A stretch of DNA of 64,000 nt from Halorubellus salinus (GCF_020567525.1 NZ_JAJCVI010000002.1:62001-126000), one strand, 5' to 3'. Shown: positions 17,003-26,244, counted from the first letter of the stretch. Numbers and translations: made by a program. Notes: generated by a model not told the origin, from the sequence alone.

Positions 17003-17872
17003 TTACTCGTAGGTGAGGGTCATCCCGCCGTCGAAACAGAGGTCGCCGCCGTTGAGGTGGTCGGCGTGCGAGGAGAACCCGAACACGAAGAGGTTCGCGA
17101 CGTCGACGGGGTCCATCATCTCCTTCACGCGGGACTGCCCGAGCATCACGTCCTCGATGACCTCGTCGACGGAGATGCCGCGCTGTTCGGCGGTATCGGG
17201 TATCTGGTCGGTGACGAGCGGCGTCTTCACGTACCCGGTGCTGATGGAGAACGCGCGCAGGCCGTTCCCGCCTTCGGCGGCGATGGACTGCGTGAGTCCG
17301 CGCAGCCCGAACTTCGAGACGTTGTAGCCGACCTTGTCCGCGGTGACGTAGTGCCCGTGGACCGACGCCATGTTCCCGACAGCGCCCACGCCGTCCTCGG
17401 TCCCGCGGATGTGCGGGATGGTTCGCTTGGCGAGCGAGAGCGGTGCACGGAGCATTATCTCGTGCATCTGGTCGTACTTCTCCATCGGGAAGTCCTCGAC
17501 GGCGTCGATGTGCTGGATGCCGGCGACGTTCGCGAGGTACCGGACGGTGCCGAGTGCAGCGGCGTCGTCGACGATGCGGTCGTGGTCGGCGTCGGTCGTG
17601 AGGTCGGCGACGGTCGTCTCGACGCCACCCGCGACGTCGAGGTCGTCGGCCTTCGCCTGGGTGGCTTGGAGGCCGTCCGCGTCGATGTCCGTCGCGAGGA
17701 CGGTGAGGCCGTTCGCGGCTGCGGCGAGCGCCGTCGCTTGCCCGATACCCGACCCCGCGCCGGTGACGATGCAGACGTTCTTGGTCGCGAAGTGGTCGTC
17801 GTCCACGAACAGGATGTCGTCCGCGGTTATCTCCGCGACCTGCAGTCGCTCGTGCGTGGTACTATCTGTCAT
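17003..17872 (-). CDS. Short-chain dehydrogenase/reductase (3-hydroxybutyrate dehydrogenase-like)
   Basis: This 289-residue SDR has an N-terminal extension of about 30 residues, the NAD(P)-binding TGAGSGIG motif (about 37-44), an NVAGIQH segment, and the catalytic Ser in MASVHG with YNVSK. Long insert helices follow near the C-terminus (GISVDEVIEDVMLGQSRVKEMMDP in parts), and the end reads GGDLCFDGGM. The insert and the end resemble D-3-hydroxybutyrate dehydrogenases, so hydroxyacid oxidation is plausible but unproven. The gene is divergent from the HTH regulator at 18153, with a repeat-bearing 280-bp spacer between them. Confidence 0.85.
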   Translation of the reverse strand: MTDSTTHERLQVAEITADDILFVDDDHFATKNVCIVTGAGSGIGQATALAAAANGLTVLATDIDADGLQATQAKADDLDVAGGVETTVADLTTDADHDRIVDDAAALGTVRYLANVAGIQHIDAVEDFPMEKYDQMHEIMLRAPLSLAKRTIPHIRGTEDGVGAVGNMASVHGHYVTADKVGYNVSKFGLRGLTQSIAAEGGNGLRAFSISTGYVKTPLVTDQIPDTAEQRGISVDEVIEDVMLGQSRVKEMMDPVDVANLFVFGFSSHADHLNGGDLCFDGGMTLTYE

Positions 17873-17986
17873 TCGTGTAGAGAGGCACTACCCAGCAGTG
17901 AAAAGCGGGGGGTTGACATGTATACGGCCACGCCCGCAGCGACTCCGTACCCGGCTCGAACTCCCGTCTCGATCGGGGGCGGCACG

Positions 17987-18080
17987 ATCGTCGCGGCAGT
18001 CGGTCGCGGCGAAAGCGTCGAGACAGTCCGTGGCGGCGGTCGGTGGCAGTGCGAGCGTCGCGACAGTCCATGGTGGCGGT
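17987..18080. repeat. Imperfect 40-bp-period repeats in a divergent promoter region
   Basis: Two 26-bp copies (18015-18040 and 18055-18080) match at 23 positions and share GACAGTCC followed by TGG and GGCGGT. They are exactly 40 bp apart, about four helical turns. A weaker third copy lies near 17987-18010. They sit between the divergent SDR and Bat-type regulator genes, about 35-100 bp upstream of the regulator TATA-like box (about 18112-18119). A regulator-binding role is an inference from position and phasing. Confidence 0.5.
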
Positions 18081-18152
18081 ATCGCGCTTCCGGGAGGGAT
18101 GTTGGTGTTTGGATAAAAAGCGATAAACGACTGGGGACAGATTCTATGCTAG

Positions 18153-18863
18153 ATGATATCACTCCAGATGGACATGGTCCAGTACGACTGCCCGTACATC
18201 GATACGACAGTCCAGAATGACGTGTCCTTCTACGCCCGCCAGTGGGACTTCAACCCCGCCAGTGAGGTACTGGAGACGCGCATCATGGTCGAGGGAGACG
18301 ACCGTGGTGCGCTCGACAACGGTCTGCGGACGCTCCGAGACCACTCGAACATGCACGGGTACGACCTCCTCCGGCGCGACGGCGACCTCGCACTCATCCG
18401 GTCGCGCATCGGCCAGACCGACGCGATGGGCGTCATCCGCGACCGCGACGGGTACATCACGGGCCCGTTCGAGATCGACGCCGGCAGCGAGACCTGGCAC
18501 GTCGGATTCGACCGCGAACGGATTGCGGACGGCGCACTCAGCGAACTCGACCGGAACAACGACTTCGACGTCGAATCCCGCGAGTCGATGGACCTGGAGG
18601 ACTACTACGACCTCATGCGGAACGTCGACCCCGCAATCTCGCTCCTCGACGGCTGCCGCGAGCTCTCCCGGACCGAGCGCGAGACGCTTCGCTCCGCCGT
18701 CGCCGACGGGTACTTCCAGACGCCGCGGGACGCGACGCTGTCGACGCTCGCCGACGAGTTCGACGTCTCCAAGATGGCGGTCTCCAAGAACCTCCGACGG
18801 GGCGAACGCAAAGTCCTTGGCCGCGTCATCGACGCGATCGACGACCTCGACGTCGGCCAGTGA
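18153..18863 (+). CDS. Bat-type HTH transcriptional regulator
   Basis: This 236-residue protein has a large N-terminal sensor-like domain (QYDCPYIDTTVQNDVSFYAR, RDGYITGPFEIDAGSETWHV) and the C-terminal HTH_10 domain of bacterio-opsin-activator-type regulators (YFQTPRDATLSTLADEFDVS, then KMAVSKNLRRGERKVLGRVI). It most likely binds DNA as a regulator, and its signal is unknown. Three in-frame ATGs (18153, 18168, 18174) are possible starts. The family N-terminus suggests 18168 or 18174. It converges on the transporter cluster and is divergent from the SDR gene. Confidence 0.87.
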   Translation: MISLQMDMVQYDCPYIDTTVQNDVSFYARQWDFNPASEVLETRIMVEGDDRGALDNGLRTLRDHSNMHGYDLLRRDGDLALIRSRIGQTDAMGVIRDRDGYITGPFEIDAGSETWHVGFDRERIADGALSELDRNNDFDVESRESMDLEDYYDLMRNVDPAISLLDGCRELSRTERETLRSAVADGYFQTPRDATLSTLADEFDVSKMAVSKNLRRGERKVLGRVIDAIDDLDVGQ

Positions 18864-18896
18864 CCGGCCATCGAGCGCCGAACGATCAGGGACAGA

Positions 18897-19634
18897 TCAC
18901 TCGACCCCGCTGCCCTGCATCAGTCGCTGGACGTCCGGTTTCTCGACGACCTCGTCTGGCGGGCCGCTGTCGACGACCTCACCGCGCTCGATGACGTACA
19001 GTTGATCGACGATGTCGGGGACGTGCGTGACGTTCGACTCCGCGATGAGGACCGCGATGCCCTGGTCGTTGATCTCCTCGATGTAGCCCTTGAGGTTCTC
19101 GACGACGATGGGCGCGAGCCCTTCGAGCGGTTCGTCGAGGATGAGGAGGTCGGGCTGGAGCGCGAGCGCGCGGCCGATGGCGACCATCTTCGCTTGCCCG
19201 CCACTCAGGTTCTCGACGAGCGCGTCCCGTCGGTCGTCGAGCTCGTCGAGGACGTCGAACACCTCCTCGACGATCGCGTCCTCGTCGTCGAGTCCGCGCG
19301 CGTCGCCGACGCTCCAGATGGGGAGACGGAAGTTCTCCTCGACGGTCATCCCCGTGAACAGCTTTCGATCCTCCGGCTGGTAACCGATGCCGCGCATCGG
19401 GACGACCTCCGGGCGTAACTCGGTGAGCTCCTCGCCCTTGAACCGGACCGAGCCCGCGAAGAGGTCCGCGAGCCCCATCACGCCGCGGAACGTCGTCGTC
19501 TTCCCCGCCCCGTTCCGGCCGACGAGCCCGACGGCTTCGCCGGCGGCGACGTCGAGGTCCACGTCCTCAGTCACCTGGAAGCCCTCGACGGCGGCGTCCA
19601 GGCCGCGGACCGAGAGCAGGGAGTCAGCGCTCAT
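18897..19634 (-). CDS. livF: ABC transporter ATP-binding protein, LivF type
   Basis: This 245-residue ABC ATPase of the branched-chain amino acid/amide uptake class has Walker A LVGRNGAGKTTTF (about 37-49), a Q-loop near YQPED, signature LSGGQAKMVAIGRAL, Walker B LLILDEPLEGLAP and switch His in ESNVTHVPDI. It lacks the long C-terminus of LivG. Its ATG overlaps the livG stop by 4 bp, so the two ATPases are coupled. It powers import with livG and the two permeases. Confidence 0.93.
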   Translation of the reverse strand: MSADSLLSVRGLDAAVEGFQVTEDVDLDVAAGEAVGLVGRNGAGKTTTFRGVMGLADLFAGSVRFKGEELTELRPEVVPMRGIGYQPEDRKLFTGMTVEENFRLPIWSVGDARGLDDEDAIVEEVFDVLDELDDRRDALVENLSGGQAKMVAIGRALALQPDLLILDEPLEGLAPIVVENLKGYIEEINDQGIAVLIAESNVTHVPDIVDQLYVIERGEVVDSGPPDEVVEKPDVQRLMQGSGVE

Positions 19635-20407
19635 GCGCCCACCCCCAGGAGGACGCGGCGGAGTTCGTCGTCCGTCTCGAGTATCGACGCCGGGCCTTCG
19701 CCGAGGACGCCCCCTTGGTGGAGAGCGACGACGCGATCGGCGTACTCGCTGACGAGGTCCATGTCGTGCTCGATCGCGACCGTCGCCACGCCCTCGGCCT
19801 TGCTCACGTTCACGATGGTCTCCATCACGTAGTCGGTCTCCCGGGCGGAGACGCCCGACGTGGGTTCGTCGAGCAGGAGGACGTCCGGGTCGAGCGCGAA
19901 CGACATCGCGACGTCCAGCAGCTTCCGGTCGCCGTGCGGGAGCTTGTCCGCGACGACGTGCTGTTGATCGTCGAGCCGGAAGCGTTCGAGGAGGTCGTCG
20001 ACGAGCGCCTCGACGCCGCCGTGTTCGTCGCTGAAGCTGAACGCGCTCCCGAGAAGGTCCTGCTCGGAGAGGACGGCGGTACGGACGTTCTCGCGAACCG
20101 ACATCTCCTCGAAGACGTGCACGACCTGGAAGCTCCGGACCACGCCGGCCTTCACGCGCTCGTGCGGCGGCATGTTCGTGATGTCCCGTTCGACGGTCTC
20201 GCCGTCCTCGTCGGTCCGCGTGAGGACGACGTTCCCGTCGTCGGGCTCGAGGAGTCCGGTGAGGAGGTTGACGAGCGTGGTCTTCCCAGCACCGTTCGGT
20301 CCGACGATGAACACCATCTCGCCGGGTTCTCGGCCGAATTCGACGTCGACGTCGTCCGTTGCAACGAGCTGCCCGAACGATTTCTTGAGATTCGTAGCTT
20401 TCAACAT
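19631..20407 (-). CDS. livG: ABC transporter ATP-binding protein, LivG type
   Basis: This 258-residue ATPase starts MLKATNLKKSFGQLVATDDV. Walker A is GPNGAGKTTLVNLL (about 38-51), signature LPHGDRKLLDVAMS (the LSGG-equivalent here reads LPHGD, common in this subfamily), Walker B DVLLLDEPTSGV and switch IEHDMDLV. The ATG at 20407 follows the livM stop by one base and fits the family start. In-frame codons further upstream overlap livM. It pairs with LivF as the nucleotide-binding heterodimer. Confidence 0.93.
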   Translation of the reverse strand: MLKATNLKKSFGQLVATDDVDVEFGREPGEMVFIVGPNGAGKTTLVNLLTGLLEPDDGNVVLTRTDEDGETVERDITNMPPHERVKAGVVRSFQVVHVFEEMSVRENVRTAVLSEQDLLGSAFSFSDEHGGVEALVDDLLERFRLDDQQHVVADKLPHGDRKLLDVAMSFALDPDVLLLDEPTSGVSARETDYVMETIVNVSKAEGVATVAIEHDMDLVSEYADRVVALHQGGVLGEGPASILETDDELRRVLLGVGA

Positions 20408-20408
20408 G

Positions 20409-21611
20409 TTAACGCACCCCGAGTACGAGCATCCGCAGGTTTCGTCTTGCACGACCCACTGCCGCCCACAGGCTCGTCCACGCTTCGGTCGCCCACTCGC
20501 CGACGATGGCCGGGTCGTCGCTGAACGTGCTCACTGCCGCGCGGAGGCGGCTGCCAGACTGCAGCGACCCCACGATACCGCGCGGGAATCCGAACACGAG
20601 CAACAGGAGGACGATCCCGGTGAGGGCGTCGAAGTAGTTCGTGAAGTCCCGCCCGACGTCCTGGAGAAAGACGAGCACGACGCCGCCGACGAGCGGCCCG
20701 ACGAGCGTCCCGAACCCACCGAGGATCGCCATGAACAGGATCTCGCCCGACCGCAGGAAGTAGAGCGTCGCTTCCGGCCGGACGTGCTGCTGGACGAGCC
20801 CGTACATGCCGCCGGCGACGCCTCCGTAGATACCCGAGATAACGAACGCGGCGAGGACGTACCGCCGGACGGGGATGCCGACGAATTGCGCGCGCGTCCG
20901 GTCCTGCCCGATGGCGTCCAAGGCGTTCCCGAACGGCGAGTTCACGACCCGCCACATCACGAACAACGCGAGGACGACGACGAGCACCGTCAGGTAGTAG
21001 ACGACGACGCTGTAGACGTCCGCGCTCAGTTCGACGCCGAACAGCGTCGCGCGATTCGCCTCGCCGGGTCGCACCGGGAGGCCGTCGCTCCCACCGAGGT
21101 AGCTCTGGCCCTGCGCGATGGCGTACAGGAGCTGGCCGAACGCGAGCGTCAGCAGCGAGAAGTACAGGCCCGTGTGTCTGAGCGACAGGAACCCGATGAC
21201 GCCCGCCATCAGCGTCCCGACGAGCGTCGCCGCGGCGAGCAGGAGTAGCATGCTCGTCACGTCGAACTGGCTCGCGAGCACCGCGGCGGTGTACGCACCG
21301 GTGCCGAAGAACGCTGCGTGCCCGAACGACACGAGCTTGGTGTGCCGGAGCAGGACGTTCAGGCCGACCGCGGCGAGCCCGAACAGCACGCCCTGGTGGA
21401 GGACGCGCTGCTGGATGCTCGACGACAGCGACGCGATGTCGGGAACGGCGACGAACAGCGCGAGCAGCGCCAGCCAGCCCGCGATTCGACGCGGCGACAG
21501 CACCATCCCGCGGGAGACGCGGACGTACCGGTCGCCGTCTCGCGTCGTGGTCGCGGGCACGTAGCTTCGACGCCCCCACGCCTTCAGGGACTGGTGGTCG
21601 TCGTCGCTCAC
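20409..21611 (-). CDS. livM: ABC transporter permease, LivM type
   Basis: This 400-residue integral membrane permease has about nine hydrophobic helices. The family core reads VSFGHAAFFGTGAYTAA (LivM signature) near residue 115, then YAIAQGQSYLGGSDGLP and ILGGFGTLVGPLVGG near the C-terminus. The GTG start (21611) overlaps the livH stop as GTGA. It forms the translocation path with LivH. The solute cannot be fixed from the permease sequence. Confidence 0.92.
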   Translation of the reverse strand: MSDDDHQSLKAWGRRSYVPATTTRDGDRYVRVSRGMVLSPRRIAGWLALLALFVAVPDIASLSSSIQQRVLHQGVLFGLAAVGLNVLLRHTKLVSFGHAAFFGTGAYTAAVLASQFDVTSMLLLLAAATLVGTLMAGVIGFLSLRHTGLYFSLLTLAFGQLLYAIAQGQSYLGGSDGLPVRPGEANRATLFGVELSADVYSVVVYYLTVLVVVLALFVMWRVVNSPFGNALDAIGQDRTRAQFVGIPVRRYVLAAFVISGIYGGVAGGMYGLVQQHVRPEATLYFLRSGEILFMAILGGFGTLVGPLVGGVVLVFLQDVGRDFTNYFDALTGIVLLLLVFGFPRGIVGSLQSGSRLRAAVSTFSDDPAIVGEWATEAWTSLWAAVGRARRNLRMLVLGVR

Positions 21612-22546
21612 GCCGTCTCACCCCACGTGCCGAACAGTCCGTTCGGTTTCACGAGCAGTATCAGTGCCATGATGGCGAACGGCGCGGCGATCTCCGCGGG
21701 CGGATACTGCCAGACCGCCCACCGGCTGAGGACGCCGACGATCATCGCGCCGACGAACGCGCCCCGGAGACTCCCGAGGCCGCCGATGACGATGATGACG
21801 AACGACAACACGAGCGGGTTCGCACCCATCTCGAGGCTCGCGTTGCTCTGCGGGAGCGCCATCGCGCCGGCGAACCCGGCGAAGAACGCGCCCATCGCGA
21901 ACACGAGCGTGAACACCCGGTCGGTGCTCACGCCGATGGCGGTCGCCATCTCGCGGTCGATGGCGGTCGCGCGGATGATGCGGCCGAGCTTCGTCCGGTT
22001 GAAGAAGTAGAACAGGCCGACCACGACGACCGCGCCGACCGCGATGATGACGAGTTTGAACGTCGGGAACGTCAGGCCGACGAACTCCGCCGCCGGGATT
22101 CGATTGATGCCGCTGTAAATGTCGCCCGCGCGAACGGGAAGCGGTCCCCAAATGAGCTTGTTCATGTCCTTGAGTATCAGGAGCAGTCCGAACGTGAGCA
22201 CGAGCTGGTACACCTCGTCCCGACCGTACAGTGGCCTGAGGAACACCGCCTCCAGGAGGAGCCCGAGCGGTACCATGATCGCGGCCGCGACGACCGCAGC
22301 GAGAAGCGAGAGGACGAGGAACGTCGCGAGCCCGACGAACCCCTCGGGGTTCGCGAACGCGCCGCTCACGTACCCGAACACGGAGAACGCGACGTACGCG
22401 CCGACGGCGTACAGCTCGCCGTGTGCGAGGTTGAGGACGTCGAGTATCCCGAGGATGATGGTGAGTCCGGAGGCTATCAGGAACAGGATGAACCCGTACT
22501 GGATGCCGTTGAGCGTGTGGATCGCGAAGTTCGCCAGTTCTACCAT
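21608..22546 (-). CDS. livH: ABC transporter permease, LivH type
   Basis: This 312-residue permease has about eight hydrophobic segments and the LivH features NGIQYGFILFLIASGLTIIL at the N-terminus, LNLAHGELYAVGAYVAF, and IVIGGLGSLRGAFVGA near the end. It begins 58 bp after the stop of the binding-protein gene and is coupled to livM through a 4-bp overlap. It is the second membrane subunit of the importer. Confidence 0.92.
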   Translation of the reverse strand: MVELANFAIHTLNGIQYGFILFLIASGLTIILGILDVLNLAHGELYAVGAYVAFSVFGYVSGAFANPEGFVGLATFLVLSLLAAVVAAAIMVPLGLLLEAVFLRPLYGRDEVYQLVLTFGLLLILKDMNKLIWGPLPVRAGDIYSGINRIPAAEFVGLTFPTFKLVIIAVGAVVVVGLFYFFNRTKLGRIIRATAIDREMATAIGVSTDRVFTLVFAMGAFFAGFAGAMALPQSNASLEMGANPLVLSFVIIVIGGLGSLRGAFVGAMIVGVLSRWAVWQYPPAEIAAPFAIMALILLVKPNGLFGTWGETA

Positions 22547-22604
22547 GGGTCCCTGAACTGCCGGAGTGGTCGCGCTTGCGTCGATACCATGTGTGGACGT
22601 GTCA

Positions 22605-23933
22605 TCACCAGCTGTTGATCCACTCTTCGGCGTCGGTGCCGATCGGCGGTGCGACCTCCTGGGGCGTGAAGACGTTCACGTCCTCGAGAACGGCTCGACC
22701 GAGGTCGTCGTCCCACTCCAGGCTCCCGGAGTACGCGTTGGACTTGCCCTGGTGGTCCGACCCCATCACGTGGTAGCCCGCGGGCGTGTGGAACCCGTGG
22801 TCCTCGAGCGAGCGGGCGATCTGCTCCTGGGACGGCCACTCGCCGAGGATGTCCACGGTCTTCGCCGTCGCGGTCGCCCACGCCGTCACCGCACCGTACC
22901 CGCTCATGAAGTGCGCGGTCGGGACGACGTCGTACTCGGACTGGGCTTGCTCGAAGAGGTCCGCGTTCGGACTCCACCGCGACCCGTTCGGGAAGTCCCA
23001 GTACCAGTTCCGGCTGCCCGAGAACGCCTGTGCTTGCTCGACGACGTCCTGATCGAGTTCGTCGACGGCGCTGTAGAGGATGCTGCCGACGAGCTGGGTG
23101 TTGTCGAACATGTCGTTCGCCGCCGCCTGATTCATGAGCGTCGTCACGTCACCGCCCCAGACGCTCGTGAACGTGACGTCGGGCTCGTTGTCGTTCACCT
23201 CGGTGATGTGCGTGGACATGTCGTCGGCGAGCAGCTCCGGGAACCCCTCGTAGACGACGTCGACGTCGCCGACGAGTTGCTGTATCGCGAGCTTGAAGAA
23301 CTTCCACTCGTCCTGACCGAACGCGTAGTTCGGGTTGATGCCCGCGATGCTGTCGATGTTGTCCGCGCCGATGCGGGCGACGGCTTCGCGCGCGGCGGTG
23401 ACGACCTCCATCACGTCGTAGTTCTGGAAGCGGAACGAGTACGTCGGGTCCGGGACGGTGTCCTCGTACAGCGTCGTCACGGTGCCGTCGGTGCCGACGT
23501 TCACGACGCCCTGCGACTCGACCTCCGGCGCGAGCGCGGCGTGGCCGCCGCTGGATATCGGGCCGAACGTCACCTCCTTGCCCTCGTCGACGAACTGCGT
23601 GTAGTTCTCGACGGCCGCGTCCGCTTCGTGCGCGACGTCGAGTTCCATCTCCCGGCCGGCGATACCGCCGGCGTCGTTGATGCGCTGGATGGCGATCTCC
23701 GCGCCGTACTGGGCTTGCAGGCCGAGCACGGACGCCGCCCCCTCGGTGTACGTCTGGAGGCCCGCCTGTATCGGTTCGTCCGGGACGTCGGCCTCACCGC
23801 CCGAACTCTGGTCGTCTTCGCCGAGCAGCGTGCTGCAGCCCGCGAGGGCCGCCGCGACTGCCGTTCCGCCGACCATACCCAGCATCGACCGTCGGTCGAT
23901 TCCACCGTCAGAGTCCGCAGTGTCTCGTGTCAT
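22605..23933 (-). CDS. Periplasmic-type solute-binding lipoprotein of the Liv-like ABC importer
   Basis: This 442-residue type I binding protein (LivK/Leu-Ile-Val-binding family) has a twin-arginine signal (DRRSMLGMVGGTAVAAALAG) with the lipobox LAGC at about residues 30-33, so it is probably Tat-exported and lipid-anchored on the outer face. The two-lobe domain follows (PIQAGLQTYTEGAASVLGLQ, NDAGGIAGREMELDV, FGPISSGGHAALAPEVESQG). The ligand is unknown. Neighbouring acetyl-CoA synthetase suggests a carboxylate or amino acid, which is only an inference. Upstream lies a 10-bp direct repeat (23971-23990). Confidence 0.9.
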   Translation of the reverse strand: MTRDTADSDGGIDRRSMLGMVGGTAVAAALAGCSTLLGEDDQSSGGEADVPDEPIQAGLQTYTEGAASVLGLQAQYGAEIAIQRINDAGGIAGREMELDVAHEADAAVENYTQFVDEGKEVTFGPISSGGHAALAPEVESQGVVNVGTDGTVTTLYEDTVPDPTYSFRFQNYDVMEVVTAAREAVARIGADNIDSIAGINPNYAFGQDEWKFFKLAIQQLVGDVDVVYEGFPELLADDMSTHITEVNDNEPDVTFTSVWGGDVTTLMNQAAANDMFDNTQLVGSILYSAVDELDQDVVEQAQAFSGSRNWYWDFPNGSRWSPNADLFEQAQSEYDVVPTAHFMSGYGAVTAWATATAKTVDILGEWPSQEQIARSLEDHGFHTPAGYHVMGSDHQGKSNAYSGSLEWDDDLGRAVLEDVNVFTPQEVAPPIGTDAEEWINSW

Positions 23934-23970
23934 GGTTGCATTGTCGGACGCGAGCGACGGATGCCAAGGG

Positions 23971-23990
23971 CACTGTCACTCACTGTCACA
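23971..23990. promoter_or_regulatory. Tandem 10-bp repeat upstream of the binding-protein gene
   Basis: CACTGTCACT is directly followed by CACTGTCACA, a one-helical-turn direct repeat 37-57 bp upstream of the binding-protein ATG (23933). Such spacing could present two half-sites on one DNA face to a regulator. No clear TATA box could be placed, so its relation to the transcription start is unknown. Confidence 0.35.
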
Positions 23991-24156
23991 CCTGGTAGGA
24001 TAGTCACCCGAGAAGCCCCAATAACCGCGTGTTTACACGTCAACCCTCGCCCGTGACGCTCCGAAATCGAACGCCGACAGCGATCCCCTGACGGCGGCCG
24101 CCGACAGCGACGCCGCGCGGGTGGACGTCAACGGCGACGCACTGGGATGACTCTCC

Positions 24157-26160
24157 CTATCGGGCGTTCTCGACCTTCTCTAACGCCTCGGGGTTCTCGA
24201 TGCTGCTCATGTCCCCGAGTTCCTCGCCGGTGTAGACACCCTCGATGGCGCGCCGGATGATCTTCCCGCTCTGGGTCTTCGGGAACTCGTCGACGAACAG
24301 GACCTCGCGCGGCCGGAACGGTTTCCCGAGTTCCTCGCCGACGACCGCGCGGAGTTCCTCGCGGAGGTCGTCGGATTCCTCGACGCCGTCCTCGAGGACA
24401 ACGTACGTGACGACGGCGGTCCCCGTGGTGTCGTCGGGTGCGCCGACGGCGGCGGCCTGGTTGACGGCGTCGTGCTCCATGAGCGCCCCCTCGACCTCCG
24501 CGGGCCCGACCTTCCGGCCGGCGACGTTGAGCGCATCGTCGGCGCGCCCGTGCAGGAACCAGAAGCCGTCCGCGTCCATCTGCGCCCAGTCGCCGTGGTC
24601 CCAGAGGTCCTCCCAGTTACTCCAGTACTCCTCGAGGTAGCGCTCGTCGCCGCTCCACAGGCTCTTGGTCATGCTCGGACAGGAGTCCCGCGCGACGAGG
24701 AACCCGCGCTCGTTCGTGTCCCTGATCGACTCGCCGTTCTGGTCGACGATGTCGATGTCCATCCCGAGCCCCGGGCCGCCGAGCGTACACGGCTTCAGGT
24801 CGTTGATCGGCATCGGCATCAGGAAACACCCACAGATCTCGGTGCCGCCCGAGATGTTGATGACGGGGGCGTCGCCGCCGCCGACCTCGTCGAGGAACCA
24901 CTGCCAGCTCTCGGGGTCCCACGGTTCGCCGGTGGAGCCGAGCAAGCGGAGGCTGGAGAGGTCGTGGCCCTCCAGCCACTCGTCGCCGTGCTTGCGGAGC
25001 GCGCGGATGGCGGTCGGCGAGATACCGAACTGCGTGAGCGAGTGGCGGTCTATCATCTCCCAGAATCGGTCGGGTTCGGGGTGGTCGGGTGCGCCCTCGT
25101 ACATGAACATCGTGTTCCCGAACGAGTGATTCCCGATGAGCGTCCATGGCCCCATCATCCACCCGATGTCGCTCACCCAGAAGAAGCGGTCGCTCGGCTG
25201 GAGGTCGAACCCGAAGTAGAGCTCCTTCGCGCACTGCAGCTGGACGCCGGCGTGCGTGTGCACGATACCCTTCGGCTTCCCCGTCGTCCCCGACGAGTAC
25301 AGGAGCATCGACTCCTGGTCGCTGGGAAGAGACTTCGTGTCGTAGTCGTCGTCCTGCGTCTCGACGGCCTCGGCCCACGTCTCGTCGCGGCTCGTCCACG
25401 GCACGGCCTCGGTGTCGCTCTCGACGCGCCCCAGTCGCTCGAAGACGACCGTGTGCTCGACGTGCCCGGCCTCGTCGATGGCGTCGTCGGCGGCGTGCTT
25501 CAACGTCACCTCGCCGCCGCGGCGATAGAACCCGTCGCCCGTGAACAGCACCGAGCACTCCGAGTCCGCGATGCGGGTCGCGGTCGCGTCCACGCCGAAC
25601 CCACTGAATATCGGGACCGCGATGGCGCCGACCTTGAAACAGCCATAGAGGATCGAGATGACTTCCGGGACCATCGGCATGTACAGCCCGACGGTGTCGC
25701 CGGTCTCGATGCCGACGGACTCGAGGTAGTTCGCGACCTTGTTCGACTGCCGGTGGAGTTCGTGGTACGTCACCTCGCGGACGTCACCGGGTTCGCCCTC
25801 CCAGATACACGCGACCTTGTTCCGCTGCTCGGCGTCCGGCGCAGCCCACCGGTCGACGGTGTTGTGCGCGATGTTCAACTCGCCGCCCGGATACCAGTCC
25901 GTGAACTGTGGCCCGTCGGTGTCGTCTCGGACGGCGTCGTAGTCCTCGTAGAACTCGACGTCGAGGTAGTCGACGAGTTCGTCCCAGAACCAGTCGACGC
26001 CGCTCTCGGGCTCCCCGTCGACCTCGGTCGACGTCCGCTCGATCAGTTCGTCGTAGTCGCTCATGCCGTACGCCTGCATGAACTCGTACACGTTCGTCGA
26101 TTCGACGAACTCTCGGTCGGGCTCGAACGCGACCTCGGATACGTCTTCGAGGGAATCCAT
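24157..26160 (-). CDS. acs: Acetyl-CoA synthetase (acyl-CoA synthetase family)
   Basis: This 667-residue AMP-forming synthetase has motifs LLYSSGTTGKPKGIVHTHAG (P-loop), the long Acs-type N-terminus (YPGGELNIAHNTVDRWAA), INISGGTEICGCF (A5), GDWAQMDADGFWFLHGRADD (A7/A8) and the catalytic lysine region FPKTQSGKIIRR (A10). It activates acetate or a similar short carboxylate with ATP and CoA. ATG 26160 is preferred over the GTG at 26181 because a TATA-like CTTTATC lies about 28 bp upstream of the ATG and would overlap the longer reading. It is upstream of the Liv-type importer on the same strand, 223 bp away. Confidence 0.9.
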   Translation of the reverse strand: MDSLEDVSEVAFEPDREFVESTNVYEFMQAYGMSDYDELIERTSTEVDGEPESGVDWFWDELVDYLDVEFYEDYDAVRDDTDGPQFTDWYPGGELNIAHNTVDRWAAPDAEQRNKVACIWEGEPGDVREVTYHELHRQSNKVANYLESVGIETGDTVGLYMPMVPEVISILYGCFKVGAIAVPIFSGFGVDATATRIADSECSVLFTGDGFYRRGGEVTLKHAADDAIDEAGHVEHTVVFERLGRVESDTEAVPWTSRDETWAEAVETQDDDYDTKSLPSDQESMLLYSSGTTGKPKGIVHTHAGVQLQCAKELYFGFDLQPSDRFFWVSDIGWMMGPWTLIGNHSFGNTMFMYEGAPDHPEPDRFWEMIDRHSLTQFGISPTAIRALRKHGDEWLEGHDLSSLRLLGSTGEPWDPESWQWFLDEVGGGDAPVINISGGTEICGCFLMPMPINDLKPCTLGGPGLGMDIDIVDQNGESIRDTNERGFLVARDSCPSMTKSLWSGDERYLEEYWSNWEDLWDHGDWAQMDADGFWFLHGRADDALNVAGRKVGPAEVEGALMEHDAVNQAAAVGAPDDTTGTAVVTYVVLEDGVEESDDLREELRAVVGEELGKPFRPREVLFVDEFPKTQSGKIIRRAIEGVYTGEELGDMSSIENPEALEKVENAR

Positions 26161-26244
26161 CTCGTTCCCGAAATCTTGCACGGATGATAAAGAAGTTTCT
26201 CTCCGGCCAGCGCTCGAAACGAGGTCAGCGAACGGTCCCGGGCG

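Noticed and set aside
15335-18220. Open plus-strand frame of about 960 codons
   Set aside because: It crosses antisense to the Yip1 and SDR genes and overlaps the adenylate-like gene in another frame; composition is not haloarchaeal protein-like.
24028-24147. Short acidic plus-strand frame in the acs-binding-protein spacer
   Set aside because: It has acidic composition (ending VNGDALG and stop) but no usable start codon and no promoter, and may be a gene relic or chance.
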